From: Nitrospirota bacterium | GTDB lineage: Bacteria; Nitrospirota; Nitrospiria; Nitrospirales; UBA8639 | Reading direction: 5' to 3' | Length of the DNA stretch: 9,358 nucleotides | Assembly: GCA_003233615.1 (NCBI GenBank) | Contig: QIMB01000118.1 | Span: forward strand, 1 to 9,358 | Shown here: piece after piece, positions 1 to 5,831 of the stretch | How the letters are laid out: each line of letters begins with the position of its first letter | Position numbering within the stretch: the first letter of the stretch is position 1 | Notes under the pieces: generated by a model | What the model saw: only the letters and a program-made list of their open reading frames with translations | The model's database searches: none | What the model was told of the DNA's origin: nothing | Translations under genes and position numbers: made by a program

Positions 1-503
1 CCTAACGCAAAGGCTAAATTCCGCCCGTTGTAGCTCTGAAATCCTACGGCTGGATCAATAGATTCTCTGATGACTTTTTCCGGAGTGCGCTCTGCCACTT
101 CTTCAATATCCATCCCGCCTTCGGTACTGGCAATAAAAGTCGGATACCCGGAATCTCGATCCACAACAAGACTCAAATATAATTCCTTGGCAATCCCTGC
201 TCCCTCTTCGATGAGCAGTCGCCGGACTTTCCGTCCTTTAGGTCCCGTTTGATGAGTGACTAAGGTTTTGCCAATCAGTTCCTGCACCAGACCTGGAACC
301 TCTTCGCGATTCTTGGTGATTTTGACCCCACCAGCTTTCCCTCGCCCCCCCGCATGGATCTGTGCTTTCACCACATAGACGTCGGTTTGCAATACAGCAG
401 CCCATTTTTCTGCGGCTCGGGCATTTTTCACTTCCTTGCCCTTGGGCACGGGAATCCCGAATTGTGCAAATACCTGCTTCGCTTGAAATTCATGAATATC
501 CAT
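1..503 (-). CDS. sucC: Succinyl-CoA synthetase (ADP-forming) beta subunit, N-terminal part, cut by window edge
   Basis: Seen: 167 codons from an ATG at 501-503, preceded by an AGAGGA ribosome binding site six bases upstream; the C-terminus lies outside the window. The protein starts MDIHEFQAKQVFAQFGIPVP, the usual SucC N-terminus, and carries HAGGRGKAGGVK (residues 50-61), LVTHQTGPKG (81-90), IAKELYLSLVVDR (104-116) and ASTEGGMDIEEVAERTPE (125-142), all typical of the ATP-grasp nucleotide-binding half. Known: with SucD it interconverts succinate, CoA and ATP with succinyl-CoA in the cytoplasm. Inferred: in this cluster it would run toward succinyl-CoA, the step after fumarate reductase in the reductive TCA cycle. 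It follows frdA, but 477 bases holding a repeat-bounded GIY-YIG gene separate the two, so it may have its own promoter. SucD is expected further left. Confidence 0.95.
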   Translation of the reverse strand, partial: MDIHEFQAKQVFAQFGIPVPKGKEVKNARAAEKWAAVLQTDVYVVKAQIHAGGRGKAGGVKITKNREEVPGLVQELIGKTLVTHQTGPKGRKVRRLLIEEGAGIAKELYLSLVVDRDSGYPTFIASTEGGMDIEEVAERTPEKVIRESIDPAVGFQSYNGRNLAFAL

Positions 504-611
504 AATATTCCTCTAAGTATTGGAGTATCGTTTTCTCTCATTCAACAAAAACATCACCGTGAATCAACTACTACCAGCAACGTCATTCCCGCGAACGCGG
601 GAATCCAGGTT
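504..611. other. Gap between sucC and the GIY-YIG gene
   Basis: This is the sucC leader on the minus strand. It holds the sucC ribosome binding site, the 14-base string TTGAATGAGAGAAA (minus strand, 532-545) that also occurs just upstream of aclA, and the left-type palindromic repeat at 581-609. I see no convincing sigma-70 promoter and no coding sequence. Confidence 0.5.
581..609 (+). repeat. Left-type palindromic repeat (REP-like), copy 1
   Basis: A 29-base unit beginning CGTCATTCCCGCG and ending in CCAGG. It contains a perfect nine-base-pair hairpin (585-593 with 596-604, loop AA). It matches the reverse complement of 910-938 at 25 of 29 positions. The ATTCCC...GGGAAT core resembles dispersed REP/dRS3-like repeats known from several bacterial groups; that likeness is from memory, not a search. 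It ends two bases from the stop codon of the GIY-YIG gene. Confidence 0.8.
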
Positions 612-902
612 TCATTCAATTTCACTCGAAAGGTCAAGCCATTCGGGATTGTGTTCCTCAATCAAAGAAAGCTTCCACGCTCGACGCCATTTCTTAATTT
701 GCTTTTCCCGTTGAATAGCATCAGTCATCGTCTCATGAAGTTCAAAATAGACAAGATTGTGAATCGTATATCGCTTCGTAAAACCTTCAACTAATTCTTG
801 CTTATGCTCCCAACAACGTTTGACTAAATCGCTGGTCACACCTGCGTAAATCGTTCCATTTTTTTGACTTGCCAGAATATAGACACAGGGCGTCTTCTCC
901 AC
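612..902 (-). CDS. Small GIY-YIG nuclease family protein
   Basis: Seen: 96 residues forming one GIY-YIG domain. The GIY-like strand is VYIL (7-10) and the second strand is TIYAGVT (17-23), so the canonical YIG reads YAG. The expected catalytic arginine is R29 in DLVKRCWEHK, followed by H33, and the metal-binding glutamate is E66 in AIQREKQIKKW. The start is a GTG at 900-902 with AGGA six bases upstream; part of that site belongs to the flanking repeat. Known: single-domain GIY-YIG proteins of 80-100 residues are common and mostly uncharacterised; the fold is shared by UvrC, homing endonucleases and some restriction enzymes. It has no metabolic link to its neighbours. Its position inside inverted palindromic repeats suggests a selfish or repeat-associated nuclease. 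All catalytic positions look intact, so it is probably not a pseudogene. Confidence 0.85.
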   Translation of the reverse strand: MEKTPCVYILASQKNGTIYAGVTSDLVKRCWEHKQELVEGFTKRYTIHNLVYFELHETMTDAIQREKQIKKWRRAWKLSLIEEHNPEWLDLSSEIE

Positions 903-908
903 AATTTA

Positions 909-912
909 TCCT
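909..912 (-). promoter_or_regulatory. Ribosome binding site of the GIY-YIG gene, partly inside the repeat
   Basis: On the minus strand AGGA lies six bases before the GTG start at 900-902. Three of its four bases (910-912) are the end of the right-type repeat. This supports GTG as the true start; no ATG in frame gives a full domain. Confidence 0.65.
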
Positions 913-938
913 GGATGCCCGCCTCCGCGGGCATGACG
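910..938 (-). repeat. Right-type palindromic repeat (REP-like), copy 1
   Basis: Read on the minus strand it begins CGTCATGCCCGCG and ends CCAGG. It has a perfect eight-base-pair hairpin (915-922 with 927-934, loop CTCC on the plus strand). Compared with the left-type copy, one hairpin pair has switched from T-A to G-C, with both partners changed, so pairing is kept. Confidence 0.8.
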
Positions 939-980
939 GATAGGGTCAACATGCATCAATTTGCAATAGATACCCTTTCT

Positions 981-2561
981 TTAGACCTGTCGTGTGTATG
1001 CAGGCAAAATCATGGGAGTCACAACTCCTGATGACACATGATGACGCTTTGCCTCTGCACGAAATTCCTTCACATGATCTAGCGCCAGTGTTCCCTGCGA
1101 AAGCGATTTGGCTCGTTCGGCAGCCGTCAGTCCCGTGCGTTTACCGAACACCATTAAATCCAACAGTGAATTACCCATCAGACGGTTTCGGCCATGTAAA
1201 CCACCAGACGCTTCCCCTGCCACAAATAAATTATGTACCGGCGTCTCACCCTGCACATCAATTTTAACCCCACCATTTTGGTAATGCAGCGTCGGGTAAA
1301 TTAAAACCGGATCTTTACGAATATCTACCTGATACCGCTCATATTGCCGCACCATCGCGGGGAAATGTTTATCCAACGTCCCGGGTCCATGGGCCACATC
1401 CAATAACGGCGTATCCAACCACACACCGACACGCCCAGACGCGGTTCTGACACCACGCCCTTCTTCGCATTCTTTGATAATAGATGAGGACACCACATCC
1501 CTCGTGTCCAACTCGTTCACGAAGCGTTCGCCTTTGGCATTGACTAAATGTCCGCCTTCCGAACGAATCCCTTCCGTCACCAACGCACCCACTAATTGTT
1601 CGGGATACACCCCGCCTGACGGATGGTATTGGAATGTATCGATTTGCACGAGCGGTACGCCCATGCGATATGCCAACACAAGAGCATCACCAGTCGCTCC
1701 GTAATGATTACTCGTTGGAAATCCTTGAATATGCAGCCGTCCAATTCCGCCGGTAGCCAAAATGACCGTTTTCGCGGCGACGACCACGTAGCGCTTATTA
1801 TCTAAATCTTGCAAGACCGCCCCAGTGCAGGTGCCCTTTCCATCACTCAACAATTCGACAACAGCGCCAAACTCCAGGAGGGGAATTTTTTGGTTCAGGA
1901 CTTCGTCCTTCAGCACCCGCATGATTTCGAGGCCAGTGTAATCTGAACAGGTCAGCAACCGTGCCTTGGAGCTACCTCCACCTTTTTTGACTTGTAAATT
2001 TCCATCCTCCTGGCGATCGAACAATACGCCTAACTCCAACAACCATTGCCCAACGGAAGGCCCTTCTTCGACCATCACCTTTAAGAGGTCATGGTCATTT
2101 TTCATATGACCGCCCTTTAAGGTATCCAAAAAATGCTGAACAGGAGAATCATCCGGCGCGACCGCAATTTGCATTCCTCCTTGTGCCATCACAGAATTGG
2201 AATCGCCTAAGCGAAGCTTCGTGGCTAATAAGACATTCGCGCCTTGTCCATGAGCATGAAGCGCCGCCGCACAACCTGCGCCCCCGCCCCCTACGACAAG
2301 CACATCTACTGAATATTCAGGAGTCAGATCAAAATCATTAGGAATGGGGCTATCCCCTTCTAGAAGAGTGGCGACTTCAGTGACTGTTGATTCGCCAGCA
2401 TTCGGCCCAAATTTGATGGGTCGATACGCATGCGCACGATGGTCAGGGTGATATTTTTTGATAAGGTTGTCGCGTTCAGCGGGAGAGAGCTTCGGAAAGT
2501 CTATGGCTCGTCGAGCATCTCGCGTTTGATGAACCAGCTTATGTTGCGCGGTAATGTCCAT
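981..2561 (-). CDS. frdA: Fumarate reductase/succinate dehydrogenase flavoprotein subunit, soluble type
   Basis: Seen: 526 residues. After an 84-residue N-terminal extension comes the FAD-binding Rossmann strand VDVLVVGGGGAGCAAALHA (85-103). The flavinylation site reads SNSVMAQGG (121-129), with N122 where SdhA/FrdA have the FAD-linking histidine. Catalytic signatures follow: QYHPSGG (H313), TEGIRSEGG (R333), RDVVS (354-358), HYQNGG (H426), GEASGG (449-454) and NRLMGNSLL (R460). Only about 50 residues follow the last FAD motif, so the helical C-terminal domain of SdhA is almost absent. Known: the family interconverts fumarate and succinate. Inferred: in this reductive TCA cluster it reduces fumarate, using FrdB as electron carrier, probably with non-covalent FAD in the cytoplasm. 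The start is ATG at 2559-2561; the ribosome binding site is weak (AAGG about 14 bases away). A distant thiol:fumarate-reductase-like role is possible. Confidence 0.9.
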   Translation of the reverse strand: MDITAQHKLVHQTRDARRAIDFPKLSPAERDNLIKKYHPDHRAHAYRPIKFGPNAGESTVTEVATLLEGDSPIPNDFDLTPEYSVDVLVVGGGGAGCAAALHAHGQGANVLLATKLRLGDSNSVMAQGGMQIAVAPDDSPVQHFLDTLKGGHMKNDHDLLKVMVEEGPSVGQWLLELGVLFDRQEDGNLQVKKGGGSSKARLLTCSDYTGLEIMRVLKDEVLNQKIPLLEFGAVVELLSDGKGTCTGAVLQDLDNKRYVVVAAKTVILATGGIGRLHIQGFPTSNHYGATGDALVLAYRMGVPLVQIDTFQYHPSGGVYPEQLVGALVTEGIRSEGGHLVNAKGERFVNELDTRDVVSSSIIKECEEGRGVRTASGRVGVWLDTPLLDVAHGPGTLDKHFPAMVRQYERYQVDIRKDPVLIYPTLHYQNGGVKIDVQGETPVHNLFVAGEASGGLHGRNRLMGNSLLDLMVFGKRTGLTAAERAKSLSQGTLALDHVKEFRAEAKRHHVSSGVVTPMILPAYTRQV

Positions 2562-2631
2562 GGAACAAGATGATACCTTTTTTACAATACAGTCTCACAA
2601 AACTCTTGGTAATATATGCGGTCCATGTACT

Positions 2632-2671
2632 CTCTACCCCACCTTAATCCTCCACTTACAAAGGGGAGCGA
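2632..2671 (-). repeat. Second palindromic repeat family in the frdB-frdA gap
   Basis: The 127-base gap between frdB and frdA holds a hairpin at 2650-2668 (CTCCACTT, loop ACA, AAGGGGAG; eight pairs with one mismatch) followed on the minus strand by ATTAAGGTGGGGTAGAG. This differs from the ATTCCC/GGGAAT repeats. The CTCCCCTT...AAGGTGGGG pattern is one I associate with dispersed intergenic repeats, but I cannot confirm this without a genome search. It may also affect mRNA processing between frdB and frdA. No U-tract follows, so it is not a good terminator. Confidence 0.5.
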
Positions 2672-2688
2672 GCAAAAAAGTCGATAAA

Positions 2689-3411
2689 TTAGGACTTGGT
2701 GGAGGCTGTTGTGTTCTGCAATTCTTCATCAGACAATTGCAGAATCCGATCCCATTCTTTCTGATATTGCCCGTCAGAAATTTCTTTGATCCTCGTTGAA
2801 AGACCTTCAGGCTTCTCGGTGAAATGCACACCCTGGGCACGGCTGGCATAGACCGCAACAAGATTCGGCGCAATATCCGCAATACACACAGGAGCACACA
2901 TGCCACACATGACACAATCCATGAACATGTCTGACACGGCTTTAAAATCGCCAAACACCGCTTTCCACACACCATCTCGGACGTCAATGTTCTGCGGACA
3001 GGCCTGTGTGCAGGCATCACAATTACGGCAGAGTGGGGCTTCCGGATAGAGTTCAAATAAATCCTGCTTGGGATCTTTAAGCTCTGAGAGATTATAGATG
3101 GCTTTCCGTGCTGGGAAGGCCGGCATGAAGGAAAAGGACATCCCATCTTCAACAGCCATCGAACAGGCCAACGCGGTTTTCACCTTGGGATCATCCTTGG
3201 TTCGGTAATAGGTCGCGCAGGCACCGCAAAAACCACCTAAACAGCCAGCCCCGCGCAATACATCTTTTCCGGCATACCACATCGCTTTTATCAACGTGAC
3301 ACCGGCAGGAACCTGGAATGGCTTTCCTTCTATTTCAACCGTCACCATTTGCGGTTGAATCGAGCTGGCTTGCTCAGTGAATTGCTGGGGAGAATTAGAG
3401 TTGTTTGCCAT
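2689..3411 (-). CDS. frdB: Fumarate reductase/succinate dehydrogenase iron-sulfur subunit
   Basis: Seen: 240 residues. The N-terminal plant-type ferredoxin domain has the [2Fe-2S] ligands C57, C62, C65 and C83 (GCLGGFCGAC then ALAC). The C-terminal domain has two CxxCxxCxxxC motifs: CRNCDACTQACP (C128, C131, C134, C138) and CVMCGMCAPVCI (C166, C169, C172, C176). Known: ordinary SdhB/FrdB has [2Fe-2S], [4Fe-4S] and [3Fe-4S]; two complete four-cysteine motifs are more like TfrB/HdrC proteins. There is no membrane segment and no CCG (HdrB-like) domain. Inferred: it passes electrons from an unidentified cytoplasmic donor to FrdA, encoded 127 bases downstream. I chose the ATG at 3409-3411. An in-frame ATG at 3430-3432 would add MAVDNLI but lies inside a palindromic repeat. 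Neither start has a well-placed ribosome binding site. Confidence 0.88.
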   Translation of the reverse strand: MANNSNSPQQFTEQASSIQPQMVTVEIEGKPFQVPAGVTLIKAMWYAGKDVLRGAGCLGGFCGACATYYRTKDDPKVKTALACSMAVEDGMSFSFMPAFPARKAIYNLSELKDPKQDLFELYPEAPLCRNCDACTQACPQNIDVRDGVWKAVFGDFKAVSDMFMDCVMCGMCAPVCIADIAPNLVAVYASRAQGVHFTEKPEGLSTRIKEISDGQYQKEWDRILQLSDEELQNTTASTKS

Positions 3412-3429
3412 TATTAGATTATCTACAGC

Positions 3430-3453
3430 CATTCCTGTAAAACGGGAATCCAG
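3430..3453 (+). repeat. Left-type palindromic repeat, copy 2 (diverged)
   Basis: CATTCCTGTAAAACGGGAAT followed by CCAG, one base shorter than copy 1 at 581-609. The hairpin (3431-3438 with 3442-3449) keeps eight pairs on the plus strand, with one G-T wobble. It overlaps the upstream alternative start codon of frdB. Confidence 0.65.
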
Positions 3454-3469
3454 TGTAATTCTTGCTTTT

Positions 3470-3497
3470 CTGGATGTCCGCCTTTGTGGGCATGACG
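3470..3497 (-). repeat. Right-type palindromic repeat, copy 2 (diverged)
   Basis: It matches 911-938 at 24 of 28 positions. On the plus strand all four differences are C in copy 1 and T here. The hairpin (3474-3481 with 3486-3493, loop CTTT) keeps eight pairs on the plus strand, two of them G-T wobbles. Only 16 bases (3454-3469) separate it from the left-type copy. Confidence 0.7.
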
Positions 3498-3520
3498 AAC
3501 AGGTTAAGAACTAAGAGTGA

Positions 3521-5767
3521 TTAATTTAACGCGTTGAGCGCCGACCCAGCCCTAAACCACGCAATCTGAGGCTCAGTCATACTGTGATTCGCTTGAATCG
3601 TTACATCTTTCCCATCTTTTTTATGGATGGTTACCGAGACTGGTTTTCCTGGCGCTAAATCCTTTAAGCCTGTGACACTTACCTGATCATGTTGTTCGAT
3701 CTGATCATAGTCTGCCGGATTGGCAAAGGTCATTGGAAGAATGCCTTGTTTTTTTAAATTTGTCTCATGGATCCGTGCGAAACTTTTGGTGAGCACCGCT
3801 TGGACACCAAGAAATCGTGGAGACATAGCCGCATGCTCTCGACTACTGCCTTCACCATAGTTTTCATCACCAATCACAAAGGACCCAATACCTTTTGATT
3901 TATAATCACGAGCAATCTGTGCCAACGTCAAATTACTTTCACCGGTGAGCACGTTGTTGCCCGTGCCGGCCTCACTGGTAAATGCATTGTTGGCCCCAAG
4001 AAACATATTGTCACTGATCTTATCCAAGTGTCCACGAAACTTAAGCCACGGACCCGCAGGCGAAATATGATCAGTGGTCGTTTTGCCTTTGGTTTTAATC
4101 AGGAGAGTCAGCTTATCAAAATCTTTGCCATCCCATCGAGGGAACGGTTGAAGCAATTGCAGCCGCTCACTCGTAGGTGGAAGATCAACCTCCAAACCTT
4201 CGCCATTGTCCGCAGGAGCCACATACCCTGCTGCAGCTTGCGCAAAACCTTGGCTCGGCAATTCGTCACCTTGAGGTGGGTCCAATTTAAATTCTTTTCC
4301 GTCTGCCCCTTTAAGGGTGTCATGAACAGGATCAAAGCCTAAATCCCCCGACAGCGCATAGGCCGTCACGACCTCAGGACTGGCAAGAAAAGACAAGGTC
4401 TCCGCAACACCATCATTTCGACCAGGAAAATTACGGTTAAACGTACTGACGATGGAATCGGCTTTGCCTTTGACAGCACCCACACGTTTCCACTGACCAA
4501 TACACGGGCCACAGGCATTTGCTAAAACCGTTGCGCCCATGTCTTCAAAGGTTTTCATAAATCCGTCGCGTTTCATGGTATTGAAGATTCGTTCAGAGCC
4601 TGGAGACACAAGGAACACTGTTTTGGCTTTGAGGCCGGCCTTTAATCCTTGTTGCGCAATGTGCGCAGAGCGCCCAATATCCTCGTAGGAAGAATTCGTG
4701 CAACTTCCCAGCAACGTCGCTTTTAATTCAACGGGATAGCCTTTTTCTTTGGCTTCCGCTGCCAACTTGGAAATCGGCCGAGCTAAATCAGGCGAGTGCG
4801 GCCCGACAACGTACGGTTCAAGTGCAGACAAATCTATCTCGACAACCTCATCATAATATTTTTCTGGTGATTCATAGACTTCCGGATCCGCCACCAACAT
4901 TGCCTTATGTGCTTCGGCTAATTGTGCAATGTCGGCTCGCTCCGTCATATTCAAATAGGCCACCATCTTGTGATCAAACGGGAACACGGACGTCGTCGCA
5001 CCGAGTTCAGCTCCCATATTCGTAATGGTGCCTTTTCCCGTTGCACTGATAGTTGCCGCACCAGGACCAAAATACTCCACAATTTTATTGGTGCCACCTT
5101 TCACGGTTAGCTTTCCGCAAATATAGAGAATGACATCTTTGGGAGAAGCCCAGCCATTGAGCTTTCCAGTAAGTTTGACGCCAATGAGTTTTGGATGGAG
5201 GACTTCCCAGGGTAAACCAGCCATCACTTCACCAGCATCAGCTCCGCCAACTCCAATGGCCAACATGCCCAATCCACCACCATTAGGAGTATGGGAATCT
5301 GTTCCAATAATCAGCCCTCCCGGAAAGGCATAATTTTCAAGAACGACCTGATGGATGATCCCGGCGCCTGGTTTCCAAAATCCGATGCCATATTTCCTGG
5401 CAGCCGATTCTAAGAAATTATAAACCTCTCGATTCTCATCATTCGCAATCATGAGATCTTTTTCCGAACCCATTTCAGCGCGAATCAGATGATCACAATG
5501 AATCGTGCTGGGGACGGCTGCCTTCGCTTTGTTCGCTTGAATAAATTGCAACATGGCCATTTGCGCTGTGGCATCCTGCATCGCCACTCGATCAGGGCGA
5601 AGAGACAACATCGCTTTGCCGCGATCCCATGTCTGGGTCTCGAAATTATCGGCATGACTCACAAGAATTTTTTCAGCCAAGGTCAATGGACGACCGAATT
5701 GTTTTCGGGCTTTATCGACCGCAGGCCCCATGGACGCATAGAGTTTTTTAACCATATCTACTGACAT
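3521..5767 (-). CDS. acn: Aconitate hydratase (aconitase), mitochondrial/AcnA-like type
   Basis: Seen: 748 residues, close to the usual length of mitochondrial-type aconitases. The [4Fe-4S] ligands are C356 (LLGSCTNSS), C419 and C422 (NACGPCIGQW). Substrate-site motifs include HCDH (90-93), GTDSHTPNGGG (155-165), TTDHISPAG (564-572) and, in the C-terminal swivel domain, GEGSSREHAAM (638-648). Known: it interconverts citrate and isocitrate through cis-aconitate in the cytoplasm. Inferred: here it converts isocitrate to citrate, the substrate of the ATP-citrate lyase encoded directly upstream. The reading frame is open to 5824, but the ATG at 5765-5767 has AGGAG eight bases before it and gives the normal MSVDMVKKLY start, so the longer form is unlikely. 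It lies 64 bases after aclA and probably shares its transcript. Confidence 0.95.
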   Translation of the reverse strand: MSVDMVKKLYASMGPAVDKARKQFGRPLTLAEKILVSHADNFETQTWDRGKAMLSLRPDRVAMQDATAQMAMLQFIQANKAKAAVPSTIHCDHLIRAEMGSEKDLMIANDENREVYNFLESAARKYGIGFWKPGAGIIHQVVLENYAFPGGLIIGTDSHTPNGGGLGMLAIGVGGADAGEVMAGLPWEVLHPKLIGVKLTGKLNGWASPKDVILYICGKLTVKGGTNKIVEYFGPGAATISATGKGTITNMGAELGATTSVFPFDHKMVAYLNMTERADIAQLAEAHKAMLVADPEVYESPEKYYDEVVEIDLSALEPYVVGPHSPDLARPISKLAAEAKEKGYPVELKATLLGSCTNSSYEDIGRSAHIAQQGLKAGLKAKTVFLVSPGSERIFNTMKRDGFMKTFEDMGATVLANACGPCIGQWKRVGAVKGKADSIVSTFNRNFPGRNDGVAETLSFLASPEVVTAYALSGDLGFDPVHDTLKGADGKEFKLDPPQGDELPSQGFAQAAAGYVAPADNGEGLEVDLPPTSERLQLLQPFPRWDGKDFDKLTLLIKTKGKTTTDHISPAGPWLKFRGHLDKISDNMFLGANNAFTSEAGTGNNVLTGESNLTLAQIARDYKSKGIGSFVIGDENYGEGSSREHAAMSPRFLGVQAVLTKSFARIHETNLKKQGILPMTFANPADYDQIEQHDQVSVTGLKDLAPGKPVSVTIHKKDGKDVTIQANHSMTEPQIAWFRAGSALNALN

Positions 5768-5775
5768 AACCGGTT

Positions 5776-5780
5776 CTCCT
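5776..5780 (-). promoter_or_regulatory. Ribosome binding site that fixes the acn start
   Basis: AGGAG on the minus strand, eight bases before the ATG at 5765-5767. It lies inside the longer open frame that runs to 5824 and is the reason for choosing the shorter protein. Confidence 0.75.
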
Positions 5781-5831
5781 GGTTTCAGTTCAACATTAAG
5801 TGCCGACGAACAAAAGACTGACAAACATTTC

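Larger units (their letters stand above)
581..938 (-). mobile_element. Candidate 358-base element: GIY-YIG gene boxed by inverted palindromic repeats
   Basis: Seen: two 29-base palindromic repeats in inverted orientation (581-609 and 910-938) enclose a single 96-codon GIY-YIG gene. The stop codon is two bases from the left repeat and the GTG start is seven bases from the right repeat, so almost nothing else is in the unit. It sits between frdA and sucC, where an operon gap would be expected. The same left-type/right-type pair occurs without a gene at 3430-3497. I see no clear target-site duplication flanking the unit. Inferred: the unit moves, or moved, as one piece, with the nuclease acting on the repeat or on target DNA. 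Alternatively, a resident nuclease gene may simply have had REP-like repeats inserted on both sides. Confidence 0.45.

Noticed and set aside
354..794. A 146-codon plus-strand frame across the sucC start and GIY-YIG gene
   Set aside because: It covers the sense-coding parts of two minus-strand genes and translates the palindromic repeat. Shadow frame.
581..938. CRISPR array or integron-type cassette
   Set aside because: Only two repeats, inverted rather than direct, with a gene and no spacers; no att-like site or integrase is present.
939..980. Target-site duplication or terminator beside the element after frdA
   Set aside because: Bases after 938 and before 581 share no convincing direct repeat, and no stem with a U-tract was found apart from the repeat itself.
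2634..3152. A 172-codon minus-strand frame overlapping frdB
   Set aside because: It is a different frame inside frdB, which has the intact cluster-binding cysteines. The overlapping frame shows no domain.
5768..5824. A 19-residue N-terminal extension of aconitase
   Set aside because: The good ribosome binding site at 5776-5780 lies within it, and the shorter protein has the normal family start.
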